5,987 nucleotides of DNA from Promethearchaeota archaeon (GTDB lineage: Archaea; Asgardarchaeota; Lokiarchaeia; Sigyniarchaeales; SOKP01): contig JAUWZT010000208.1 in NCBI GenBank assembly GCA_030615145.1, positions 1 to 5,987 on the forward strand. Reading direction: 5' to 3'. The position numbers and the translations under genes are program-made. Positions 1-5,601 of the stretch are shown piece by piece; the first letter of the stretch is position 1, and every line of letters starts with the position of its first letter. The notes beneath the pieces were generated by a model. The model searched no databases. It was given only the letters and a program-made list of their open reading frames with translations, and was not told the DNA's origin.

Positions 1-1
1 C

Positions 2-121
2 CCAAAAGAAATTCAAGCAGAGTATCCTGTTTTTAGAAAAATAAATCTTACTCTAATAATTTTAGTTGTAATTCTATTAGGAATAAATATAATATTTTTT
101 ATGTTAAATATAATAAATTAA
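2..121 (+). CDS. C-terminal end of a membrane protein (partial, 5' end outside window)
   Basis: The frame is open from the left edge and ends at TAA 119-121, giving the last 39 residues of a protein. A short polar stretch (PKEIQAEYPVFRK) leads into a strongly hydrophobic segment of about 23 residues rich in Ile/Leu/Val, then a short tail ending NIIN. This looks like one final transmembrane helix with the C-terminus just after it. The family cannot be recognised from so little sequence. The gene lies 31 bp upstream of the ferredoxin gene on the same strand and is probably cotranscribed. Given its neighbours it could be a metal or arsenite permease, or the membrane domain of an HgcA-like corrinoid protein. 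Both are guesses from context only. Confidence 0.6.
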   Translation, partial: PKEIQAEYPVFRKINLTLIILVVILLGINIIFFMLNIIN

Positions 122-152
122 AAAAAAAATTCATAAATCTGATGAAAATAAA

Positions 153-482
153 ATGACAGAATCAAATAAAAATTCATGTTGTAGTGATGGTACTGATACG
201 GTACAAAATATCTTAAGTGTTCTTGATATTAGAATTCTTATTAACGAACCATTATGTACTGGTTGTGGACTATGTGGGGAAATATGCCCTTTTGGTTTAC
301 CTAAACCAAGTGATAATGGAAAATATGAAATAAAGAATCCAGAACTCTGTACTGAATGTAGTGCTTGTCAAAGAAACTGTCCTACTCATGCTATTATTAT
401 GCGAGAGCATGTAGGGTGTGGATGTTTATGGGACGCGCGACAACGAGTAAAAAGCAAAGGAAACAGTTGTAATTGCTCATAA
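153..482 (+). CDS. HgcB-like ferredoxin with two [4Fe-4S] clusters and extra cysteine pairs
   Basis: This 109-residue, probably cytoplasmic electron carrier has two classic CxxCxxCxxxCP motifs, Cys35/38/41/45 and Cys66/69/72/76, so it should hold two [4Fe-4S] clusters. Six more cysteines lie outside the clusters: Cys9-Cys10 near the N-terminus, Cys89 and Cys91 in HVGCGCLWD, and Cys106/Cys108 at the very end (SCNCS). A conserved Cys soon after the second cluster in a VGC context, plus a C-terminal cysteine pair, is the hallmark layout of HgcB, the ferredoxin that works with corrinoid protein HgcA in mercury methylation. The N-terminal CC is extra. No hgcA is visible in the window, and HgcB-like ferredoxins also occur without it, so the exact role is open. 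ATG 153 is chosen because it is the first start in the frame; a weak TGATGA lies upstream. The ferredoxin call is secure; the HgcB-like assignment is moderate. Confidence 0.88.
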   Translation: MTESNKNSCCSDGTDTVQNILSVLDIRILINEPLCTGCGLCGEICPFGLPKPSDNGKYEIKNPELCTECSACQRNCPTHAIIMREHVGCGCLWDARQRVKSKGNSCNCS

Positions 483-525
483 AAACAAATATAAAGTTCA
501 AATTATATTAAATTTGATGAGATCT

Positions 526-804
526 ATGACGCAACAACACGATAATAAATTAAAAGTAGATATTTACGTTCCTTTAGACGCATGTGCGTGTGTATGGGAC
601 GATTTTATGAATCGGATGTTTGAAGTACTTACTCCTTATATAAAAAATATTGACTATAATACAAAAAACTTAAACTCCGAAGAAGCTCGCAAATTAAAGC
701 TACACGGAAATTGCGTTGTTGTTAATGGTAAAATAAAATTTACTAGTTCCTATTTACTCAAAAAAGAATTACCAAATTTACTTAAGGAAAAAGATCTAAT
801 GTAG
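526..804 (+). CDS. small thioredoxin-fold-like protein with a CxC motif
   Basis: The product is 92 residues from ATG 526 (ATG 517 and TTG 514 in the same frame are alternatives; 526 is favoured because TTGATGAG lies just upstream). The predicted order is strand (VDIYVPL, residues 11-17), Cys loop DACACVWDD (18-26), helix (27-37), strand, a short helical stretch, strand CVVVNGK (63-69) and a final helix (76-87). This matches the outline of small Thioredoxin_3-type proteins. The usual CPxC active site is replaced by Cys20-Ala-Cys22, and the cis-proline expected just before the VVVNG strand is replaced by Asn62-Cys63. It may be a disulfide exchanger or a metal/metalloid-binding protein of the ArsD kind. 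I do not recognise a named family. It starts 43 bp after the ferredoxin stop and shares a C-x-C-[LV]-W-D motif with it. Confidence 0.75.
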   Translation: MTQQHDNKLKVDIYVPLDACACVWDDFMNRMFEVLTPYIKNIDYNTKNLNSEEARKLKLHGNCVVVNGKIKFTSSYLLKKELPNLLKEKDLM

Positions 805-830
805 ATTTTTATTTTAAAATAAATTTTATA

Positions 831-836
831 GAGGTT
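831..836 (+). promoter_or_regulatory. Shine-Dalgarno site for the MoaD-like gene
   Basis: GAGGTT matches the centre of the archaeal anti-Shine-Dalgarno complement (AGGAGGTGAT). It sits 39-44 codons upstream of the first ATG in this frame (952) but only 7 nt before the ATT at 844. No ATG, GTG or TTG occurs in the frame between 832 and 951. The site therefore argues that translation begins at ATT 844. Confidence 0.5.
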
Positions 837-843
837 AAAAAAA

Positions 844-1200
844 ATTAAAAAAATCAATTTTGAAATAAGCATACCAACTAAGGGACTACAACAAGGAAAA
901 AAGTATACTGTTTATGTAAAAGATAACGCTTCATTTATCGAAACCTTAGCAATGGTTGATAAAATAGAGATGGAAGCTCCTAAAGAATCTATATTCCCTA
1001 TAAATGAGGGATACATTCACAATTATCTGCAGTTGTTTGTAAACTTCGAAGAGAATTCTATCTATGATGATGTAGGAATTTATGCTTATGGTCCAGATGA
1101 AAATGGAATTATGCGTAGATTTAACCCAATTCGAGAAAACATAGAATTTAACCTGTATCCAGATAGTGCAATCCAACTACAACCCGATGTTGGGTGTTGA
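844..1200 (+). CDS. small MoaD/ubiquitin-like (beta-grasp) protein ending in Val-Gly-Cys
   Basis: From ATT 844 the product is 118 residues and begins in a natural-looking way (MKKINFEISIP, if ATT is read as Met). The frame is open back to a TAG at 829-831, and the first ATG (952) would remove the first 36 residues, including two predicted strands. The outline is strand (INFEISIP), strand (KYTVYVKD), helix (about residues 28-40), a loop, strand YLQLFVNFEE, a longer acidic insertion, strand IEFNLYPD and the tail IQLQPDVGC. A final strand followed by a P-[VAD]-x-G tail is typical of MoaD/ThiS/Urm1 sulfur carriers, which end in Gly-Gly. Here the end is Gly-Cys, which would be odd for adenylation by an E1-like enzyme unless processed. 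The fold call is by eye and moderate; no function is claimed. It follows the thioredoxin-like gene by 39 bp. Confidence 0.55.
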   Translation: MKKINFEISIPTKGLQQGKKYTVYVKDNASFIETLAMVDKIEMEAPKESIFPINEGYIHNYLQLFVNFEENSIYDDVGIYAYGPDENGIMRRFNPIRENIEFNLYPDSAIQLQPDVGC

Positions 1201-1203
1201 TGA

Positions 1204-1410
1204 GAAAAAGTGAAAAATAGACTCGATATCGGAAATTTTAAGACATTTATTCGTAAAAAATACGGAAAAAATAACGAGTATTTTGCCCATTACTTTAAGA
1301 AATACGAATCTTAATTTTTTGGATGAAGTCTTTCAATAAACGATAGTGAAAGATGGACAATAGGAATGCCTCCTAAATATTCTCTTTTAAAAAAAGATGA
1401 AAAATTTTAA
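1204..1410 (+). pseudogene. probable frameshifted gene remnant between the MoaD-like gene and arsC
   Basis: Protein-like sequence can be followed through the region only by changing frame. It runs in the 1210 frame to about 1305, in the next frame for NLNFLDEVFQ (1307-1336), then back in the first frame for SINDSERWTIGMPPKYSLL and on to the TAA at 1408-1410. Each piece stops soon after the join (TAA 1312, TAA 1337, TGA 1324). The three pieces together make about 65 residues that look like one small soluble protein. The family is not recognised. The alternative is chance coding-like sequence in an ordinary spacer. The remaining 1411-1463 holds only AT-rich sequence and the leader of arsC. Confidence 0.35.
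1210..1314 (+). CDS. possible tiny ORF, more likely the 5' part of a gene remnant
   Basis: GTG 1210 opens a 34-codon frame ending at TAA 1312-1314. The product is basic and aromatic (contains FIRKKYGKNNEYFAHYF) with no recognisable motif. Codon use looks protein-like rather than random (CTC, ATC, CGT, GCC and GAG among AT-rich codons). It is in the same frame as the MoaD-like gene, separated by tandem TGA stops at 1198-1203. No convincing ribosome binding site is seen. It could be a real micro-protein, but read with the next segment it looks more like the start of a decayed gene. Confidence 0.25.
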   Translation: MKNRLDIGNFKTFIRKKYGKNNEYFAHYFKKYES

Positions 1411-1463
1411 TTTGAATGTGAAAATTAGCTAAAATAAACATAAGTAAGGGAAAGGAAGTAATC

Positions 1464-1895
1464 TTGGATAAAACTAAATTAATTGTTCTTTGCACGGGAA
1501 ATTCAGCACGCAGTCAAATGGCAGAAGCTTTTTTAAGGAGATATGCGAGCAAGCGTTTTGACATCTATAGTGCGGGATTTGTGCCTAAAGGAGTTAATCC
1601 TTATACAGTTAAAGTTATGGAGGAAATTGGGTATGATATGAGTAGCCATTACTCAAAATCGTTAAATCAATATTTAGATAAAATACACTTTAAAATAGTA
1701 ATCACAGTCTGTCAAAAAGCGGAAGAAATGTGCCCTATCATTCCCGGTGTGGAAATTAAATTGTATTGGCCTTTTGAAGACCCAGCTTCGTTTGAGGGCA
1801 CAGAGAAAGAAAAACTTATCAAATTCAGAGAAATTAGAGATAAAATGCACGAACACGTTAAATCATGGTTAAAAGAAAGAGGAATTGTAAATTAA
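1464..1895 (+). CDS. arsC: arsenate reductase ArsC, thioredoxin-coupled (LMW phosphatase fold)
   Basis: This 143-residue cytoplasmic enzyme is expected to reduce arsenate to arsenite for export. The P-loop CTGNSARS (Cys10 to Ser17) binds the oxyanion and Cys10 is the nucleophile. Cys83 and Cys90 in TVCQKAEEMCP sit 7 residues apart, as in the Cys82/Cys89 relay pair of staphylococcal pI258 ArsC, so the three-cysteine redox cascade is intact. The DP of FEDPA supplies the general-acid Asp expected in this fold, followed by the usual LIKFREIRDKM helix. Length is normal. The start is TTG 1464 with the purine-rich GGAAAGGAAG just upstream; there is no in-frame ATG nearer than codon 19, which would remove the P-loop. 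An arsenite exporter is not visible, though the truncated membrane protein at the left edge could be one. A plain tyrosine phosphatase is less likely because of the cysteine pair. Confidence 0.9.
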   Translation: MDKTKLIVLCTGNSARSQMAEAFLRRYASKRFDIYSAGFVPKGVNPYTVKVMEEIGYDMSSHYSKSLNQYLDKIHFKIVITVCQKAEEMCPIIPGVEIKLYWPFEDPASFEGTEKEKLIKFREIRDKMHEHVKSWLKERGIVN

Positions 1896-1952
1896 TAATT
1901 TTTAAAATATGAAATTTAAAAAACTGGTCTTAATTTTACGACTTGATATTAA

Positions 1953-2909
1953 ATGGATTTCTTCTCTCATTTTTTAATTGGAATATTAATTAGCATTTTC
2001 ACTCTGAATAAATTGAGCTTTAGTATTGTCTTATATGCTGGTGTGATGTCTGTTTTAGCTGACTTCGATGTCATTTTAGAACCATTACAATTAATAAAAA
2101 AATCAAATCTTTTAGCACATAAAGGAATTTCACATTCTTTTTTCTGCGCGGCAATTGTTACCGCGATTACAGGAAGTATATTTTCAATAATTACAGGAGA
2201 ACAGTTCTTTCTAACATGGCTAATCGGATTCTTATTTTATAGTATGCACAATATACTCGATTTTCTTACAGCCTCCAAGATTCCGATATTATACCCACTT
2301 TCAAAAAAAAGATATCGATTTTTTATCGATAGGGCAATAAATATTTTCTTAGCAACAATATCTGTAAGTATTATATTATTTTACTCTATAATTTTCTTCC
2401 TCTGGCTAGAGTTATTTTTTTCAAACTTGGTAAATTATTTTTTAGGTTTTTATGTCGTGTATTTTACTTATCGAATTTTAACCAAAATATGGGTCCAATT
2501 CAGATTACCTAAAAATATGTATTACATTCCAGGAATCTTTCCTTTCACTGATATGGTTTACGAAAATAAGAAATCAGAGGAACTTTTATCATTTAAACTG
2601 ATTAAAAAATTCCAATTTCGTTCGAAGAATTCTAAATTGATAGAATCTGAGATAAAACTGTTTTCCAATGAAATGAAATTGTTTGAAAAAGCAGTTTTGT
2701 TAAGTAAGAAATATTCTTTTTTTTCCAAATGGGAATTTATTATACCAGTTATCAAGAAAGATGAAAAAAACATCATTGTGATATTATTTTTAACCGAAAG
2801 TTTTATGTCAGGTCATGTGTACTCTCTTAAAATTGTATTTGATTTGGTTAAAAATAAACTAGTTAATGAGGTTGAAAGTTTCAATTATAGAGTAAAATCT
2901 AACAGATAA
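1953..2909 (+). CDS. YdjM/DUF457-family integral membrane protein (putative metal-dependent hydrolase)
   Basis: The product has 318 residues. The first half is membrane-embedded with about five hydrophobic segments (roughly 7-33, 62-81, 85-100, 128-152 and 154-175). Conserved polar residues typical of this family sit at the membrane edges: His6 in DFFSH, Asp37 and Asp39 in ADFDV, His56 and His61 in HKGISHS, and His99 and Asp103 in MHNILDF, followed by a YPLS segment. In the family these are thought to bind metal for an unknown hydrolysis reaction. The rest (about 180-318) is a charged, probably cytoplasmic domain of mixed strands and helices. ATG 1953 gives the family's usual N-terminal start; only a weak TTGAT lies upstream. 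It begins 57 bp after arsC and may be cotranscribed, but nothing suggests a shared function. Physiological role unknown. Confidence 0.8.
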   Translation: MDFFSHFLIGILISIFTLNKLSFSIVLYAGVMSVLADFDVILEPLQLIKKSNLLAHKGISHSFFCAAIVTAITGSIFSIITGEQFFLTWLIGFLFYSMHNILDFLTASKIPILYPLSKKRYRFFIDRAINIFLATISVSIILFYSIIFFLWLELFFSNLVNYFLGFYVVYFTYRILTKIWVQFRLPKNMYYIPGIFPFTDMVYENKKSEELLSFKLIKKFQFRSKNSKLIESEIKLFSNEMKLFEKAVLLSKKYSFFSKWEFIIPVIKKDEKNIIVILFLTESFMSGHVYSLKIVFDLVKNKLVNEVESFNYRVKSNR

Positions 2910-3016
2910 TTATAAAGAATAAAACTTACATTTTAGAAATAAATTTAAATTTATAAATATATTGGATTCAATTTGACATTAATTATGTAAATCAAATAGT
3001 TAAAATAATAAATAAT

Positions 3017-3028
3017 AAAAAAAAAAAA
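3017..3028 (-). terminator. T-run terminator of the solute-binding-protein gene
   Basis: A run of 12 A on the plus strand is read as 12 T on the minus strand, starting 18 bp after the minus-strand stop codon. Archaeal RNA polymerase terminates at such T runs without needing a hairpin. The facing plus-strand gene ends at 2909 and shows no equally clear T run in 2910-3046, which is otherwise featureless AT-rich sequence. Confidence 0.6.
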
Positions 3029-3046
3029 GATTTAATAAATATTCTA

Positions 3047-4423
3047 TTAATTAAACTCCCAGTCAGTCCAAGTTGGGGTCTGATACACTCCTGTTGCTAT
3101 TTCAGGGGGGTAAATTGAGCCAAAGGAAGGTACTACGATTTTAGTTCCACCTGCTTGCCACTGACAAAATAGAGTATATCCATACGGATATCCTTCCAAG
3201 ATATCGTGACTTTCTGTGAAAACAGCTAATCCACCTGCTCCTGCAAGAGGGTTTGCTGTTGTGATTGTTTCAATTGTAGTGACAATTGTATCCGCGTTGA
3301 ATGATTGTGCTTCGTCAAACGCCCAAGCATAAAGGTTTATAGCGTCGTAACTGCCTACTGCCGTATAAATTGGTTCATGATCATATTTTGCTTTGTAAGC
3401 GTCCCAAAATGGGATGGATAAATCAGTTTTATTTGTACGATGTAATGATTGTAATATGGTTTCAAATTCACAATTACCAGTAGAATCAGTCCAGAACGAA
3501 TCTAATTGAGATTGAACATCGATACCAATTACAACAAATCCTGGTTTTTGTGACTTATAAGAACTCATCATTAGTATACCACCTTGAGCGGAAATAACAG
3601 GGATTAAAATTTGTGTACCATTAGTATTGATTGTTGTCATAAAACCATCCATATCGCTCTGTAAAGCGGTGATAGGATAAGCTACCTTAGCAACTACAGA
3701 AAATCCAAATTTGGGAAGATTTTCAACAAGCGCATCGACCAGAGGCTCTGTCCAATCTAAGTCTTCGTAGAGAATACCAAATTTATGTATCGGTTTGTCA
3801 GCATAAGCGGCAGTTGATAATGCGCCAGCATAATATGCTAAAAAGGCAATAATTTCTGCCCCTAAAGAGGATGAGTTAATAGGCATATTTCTAAAGAAAT
3901 ATTTGTATCTATCGTAATCGTCAAGGACATTCTGGCAAAAACTATCAGTAGCAGCGCCTGTACCGATAAATGGAATAGAGGCATCCATGACTTTCTCTAT
4001 ATAGACTGCTAATGATTCAGTTCTGAATCCACCTAGAAGGAATTGGGCTCTCTTATAATTAATGATTCTTTCTGCGGCAGCAACTCCTTTTGTTACATCT
4101 AGATTAGGGTTAGATTCGTCAGTATCATCGGCTGTAATTCCAATGTAATAAGTTTTTCCGTCAACTTCAATACCATCATCTTGGTTAATCTCGTACGCAG
4201 CCAAGAGTGCGCCCTCTAAAGCGCCTTCTCCTTGAATGTCTGTCAATCCACCAAGTACGCCTATCCTAATGATTTGATCTTCAGTTATGTCCGATGGAGC
4301 ACCAGGGCAATCTGAGGCAGTCCATTGGTACGGAGTAATAACCATTATTACGATAACTACACCACTGATAATAATTACGGCAGCGAGAACTATGGCTAAA
4401 ATTCTTTTAGTTAATTTTTCCAT
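3047..4423 (-). CDS. ABC transporter solute-binding protein, LivJ/Peripla_BP_6 type, membrane-anchored
   Basis: This 458-residue protein captures solute outside the cell for the permeases encoded divergently from it. A basic N-terminus (MEKLTKR) is followed by one hydrophobic helix (about residues 8-30) that acts as an export signal and membrane anchor. No lipobox precedes Cys39, so anchoring by the helix is more likely than by lipid. The type 1 binding fold begins at IIRIGVLGGLTDIQGEG (about 51) with the usual LAAYEIN helix. It continues through GGFRTES and IPFIGTGAATD, which line the cleft in LivJ-like proteins, and a conserved GSYDAINLYAWAFDEA segment late in the second lobe. Four cysteines lie outside the anchor and could form disulfides. 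The ligand is probably a branched-chain amino acid, amide or similar small molecule; sequence alone cannot settle which. ATG 4423 is preceded by GTGAT with 6-nt spacing. Confidence 0.88.
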   Translation of the reverse strand: MEKLTKRILAIVLAAVIIISGVVIVIMVITPYQWTASDCPGAPSDITEDQIIRIGVLGGLTDIQGEGALEGALLAAYEINQDDGIEVDGKTYYIGITADDTDESNPNLDVTKGVAAAERIINYKRAQFLLGGFRTESLAVYIEKVMDASIPFIGTGAATDSFCQNVLDDYDRYKYFFRNMPINSSSLGAEIIAFLAYYAGALSTAAYADKPIHKFGILYEDLDWTEPLVDALVENLPKFGFSVVAKVAYPITALQSDMDGFMTTINTNGTQILIPVISAQGGILMMSSYKSQKPGFVVIGIDVQSQLDSFWTDSTGNCEFETILQSLHRTNKTDLSIPFWDAYKAKYDHEPIYTAVGSYDAINLYAWAFDEAQSFNADTIVTTIETITTANPLAGAGGLAVFTESHDILEGYPYGYTLFCQWQAGGTKIVVPSFGSIYPPEIATGVYQTPTWTDWEFN

Positions 4424-4429
4424 TTCTTA

Positions 4430-4434
4430 ATCAC
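4430..4434 (-). promoter_or_regulatory. Shine-Dalgarno site of the solute-binding-protein gene
   Basis: The minus strand reads GTGAT, part of the archaeal consensus GGAGGTGATC, 6 nt before the ATG at 4423. It fixes that ATG as the start and supports an archaeal origin. Confidence 0.6.
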
Positions 4435-4482
4435 TTTTTTGGATAAATTTTTGTTTAACATTATCTAATTCAGATAAACATC

Positions 4483-4490
4483 TATTTAAA
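4483..4490 (-). promoter_or_regulatory. TATA-like promoter element for the solute-binding-protein gene
   Basis: The minus strand reads AACCTTTAAATAG, with TTTAAATA as a good archaeal TATA box and a purine-rich upstream flank that may be the BRE. Transcription would start about 25 nt downstream, near 4460, giving a leader of roughly 37 nt that contains the GTGAT ribosome site. Confidence 0.45.
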
Positions 4491-4520
4491 GGTTTAGAAT
4501 TTTATCATTAACACTAATCG

Positions 4521-4552
4521 AAAATTTGAGAAGAAAAACAATCTTCAATTTT
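4521..4552. repeat. imperfect inverted repeat in the divergent promoter region
   Basis: AAAATT (4521-4526) and GAAGA (4530-4534) are mirrored by TCTTC (4542-4546) and AATTTT (4547-4552). This gives 11 paired positions with a 3-nt TGA bulge on the left arm and a 7-nt centre. It lies upstream of both TATA-like elements and could be a regulator site, though AT richness makes chance pairing fairly easy. Confidence 0.3.
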
Positions 4553-4601
4553 GTCCAACTTAAATATGAATAAGTTTTTTAAATAATGAAGTCAAATTAT
4601 T

Positions 4602-4610
4602 TTTAATATA
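4602..4610 (+). promoter_or_regulatory. livH: TATA-like element for the livH-livM operon
   Basis: TTTAATATA in an AT-rich run is the best archaeal TATA candidate upstream of livH. Initiation would fall near 4630, just before the 19-bp palindrome. A second candidate (ATTTTATTTA, 4661-4670) would leave almost no leader and is less likely given the GGTG ribosome site at 4683-4686. Confidence 0.3.
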
Positions 4611-4638
4611 ATTTATTATTTGTATCAGATAGTCGAAT

Positions 4639-4657
4639 ATTAAGTTAATAACTTAAT
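4639..4657. promoter_or_regulatory. perfect 19-bp palindrome, candidate operator upstream of livH
   Basis: ATTAAGTTA and TAACTTAAT form two perfect 9-bp arms around a single central A. The site is 39 bp before the livH start and just downstream of its likely transcription start, where a bound repressor would block the polymerase. Each arm contains a G-C pair, so it is not a trivial A/T-only palindrome. Confidence 0.45.
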
Positions 4658-4696
4658 GATATTTTATTTAGCTAAAGTTAATGGTGTTTATTTTAA

Positions 4697-5566
4697 TTGA
4701 GTGATGTTATATTAGATTTTTTGATATTCGGAACGATTCAAGGTTCAATTTATGCTTTGCTTGCTATTGGATTTTCTTTAGTATATGGCGTAGGGGGTAT
4801 ATTAAACCAAGCTCATGGAGCATTTTACGTAATAACCATGTACCTATTTTATTGGTTTTATATCAATTTTGCTGGTTTTGGCTTATTTGTAGGAATGATT
4901 GTTGGAATAATTGTATGTACTATTGTTGGAGGGTTGATTTATTTACTTCTTATTAAACCAATAAAAGATAGTCATGTAGGAGTGGTTATTGTAACATTTG
5001 CATTTGCTTTCTTTATTGAGCAATTTGTTAAAGTTACTGTTGATTCAATTTATCACGATATGCCTCCTCTCATACCAGGATCTATTGAATTTTTTGGAGT
5101 TAGTATCTATTATCATTATATTTTAATAGTAATAGCATCACTTTCAGTAATTTCATTAGTTATTTTATTTATTAATAAATCAAAGATCGGTAAGTCAATA
5201 CGAGCAGTAGCTCAGGACGCAGAAGCAGCATCGCTGATGGGGATTAATGTCGATAGAATTCTTACCTATGCTCTTATGATTTCTGCTTTTCTCGCTGCTG
5301 TTGCGGCTGTACTAAATGTTCCAGTTGATATTGTTGCCCCCCATATAGGATGGTCAATTCTTCTAAATTCATTTGCCATTGTAGTATTGGGCGGTTTAGG
5401 TAGCTTACATGGTAGCGTAGTAGGAGCTTTTATTATAGCATATGCAAGAAGTTATACAAATTATTTTATTAGTCCTGTGTTAAGTGCTCTAATACCAATT
5501 ATAGTAATTGTTATAATGCTTGTATTAAGACCTAGAGGATTATTTGGGAAAAAAGAGATAGATTAA
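4697..5566 (+). CDS. livH: branched-chain amino acid-type ABC transporter permease, LivH family
   Basis: This 289-residue inner permease subunit forms the transmembrane channel with LivM and receives solute from the binding protein. The N-terminus has the LivH signature GTIQGSIYALLAIGFSLVYG followed by LNQAHGAFYV. About eight hydrophobic segments follow. The cytoplasmic coupling loop is seen as GKSIRAVAQDAEAASLMGI (about residues 167-185), which docks onto the ATPases. The end carries the family's VVLGGLGSLHGSVVGAF and the closing RPRGLFGKKE. Length is typical. The start is TTG 4697: the codon just before it is TAA, so no longer version exists, and GGTG at 4683-4686 is a plausible ribosome site. 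It is the first gene of a transport operon divergent from the solute-binding protein; livM follows after 35 bp. Confidence 0.92.
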   Translation: MSDVILDFLIFGTIQGSIYALLAIGFSLVYGVGGILNQAHGAFYVITMYLFYWFYINFAGFGLFVGMIVGIIVCTIVGGLIYLLLIKPIKDSHVGVVIVTFAFAFFIEQFVKVTVDSIYHDMPPLIPGSIEFFGVSIYYHYILIVIASLSVISLVILFINKSKIGKSIRAVAQDAEAASLMGINVDRILTYALMISAFLAAVAAVLNVPVDIVAPHIGWSILLNSFAIVVLGGLGSLHGSVVGAFIIAYARSYTNYFISPVLSALIPIIVIVIMLVLRPRGLFGKKEID

Positions 5567-5591
5567 TTAGAAAAAAATAGAGTTTAAAAAA

Positions 5592-5597
5592 GGTGAT
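5592..5597 (+). promoter_or_regulatory. livM: strong Shine-Dalgarno site for livM
   Basis: GGTGAT matches six bases of the archaeal consensus. Its spacing fits an ATA start at 5602 (4 nt after the motif, and the same register as the other ribosome sites here). It does not fit the in-frame GTG at 5593, which lies inside the motif itself. Confidence 0.55.
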
Positions 5598-5601
5598 AAA
5601 A

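Noticed and set aside
808..823. 16-bp perfect palindrome TTTATTTTAAAATAAA
   Set aside because: It is made only of A and T in AT-rich sequence with no loop, so it is expected by chance; a weak T-rich terminator role cannot be excluded.
946..1176. Minus-strand open frame opposite the MoaD-like gene
   Set aside because: It mirrors a coding-like plus-strand gene that has a ribosome site; its product has no recognisable features.
1198..1203. Tandem TGA TGA after a Cys codon, in frame with the downstream 1210 ORF, considered as selenocysteine read-through
   Set aside because: Two adjacent Sec codons are not a known arrangement, the downstream frame soon meets TAA at 1312, and I saw no convincing SECIS-type hairpin. 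Double stop is simpler.
1674..1856. Minus-strand open frame inside arsC
   Set aside because: The plus strand clearly encodes intact ArsC catalytic residues here, so this is an antisense shadow.
1899..1922. Hairpin TTTTTAAA / TTTAAAAA just after arsC
   Set aside because: Pure A/T stem of 8 bp would be very weak and such pairs are common in this background.
2558..2776. Minus-strand open frame inside the DUF457-type gene
   Set aside because: It is antisense to the continuous C-terminal domain, with low-complexity composition from AT-rich codons.
2940..2953. 14-bp palindrome TAAATTTAAATTTA after the DUF457-type gene
   Set aside because: A/T-only low-complexity sequence; it is not flanked by a T run that would make it a terminator.
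4681..4704. ATG-started mini-ORF of seven codons overlapping the livH start
   Set aside because: It contains the GGTG likely used for livH initiation and ends eight bases into livH. A leader-peptide role is possible but has no support beyond position.
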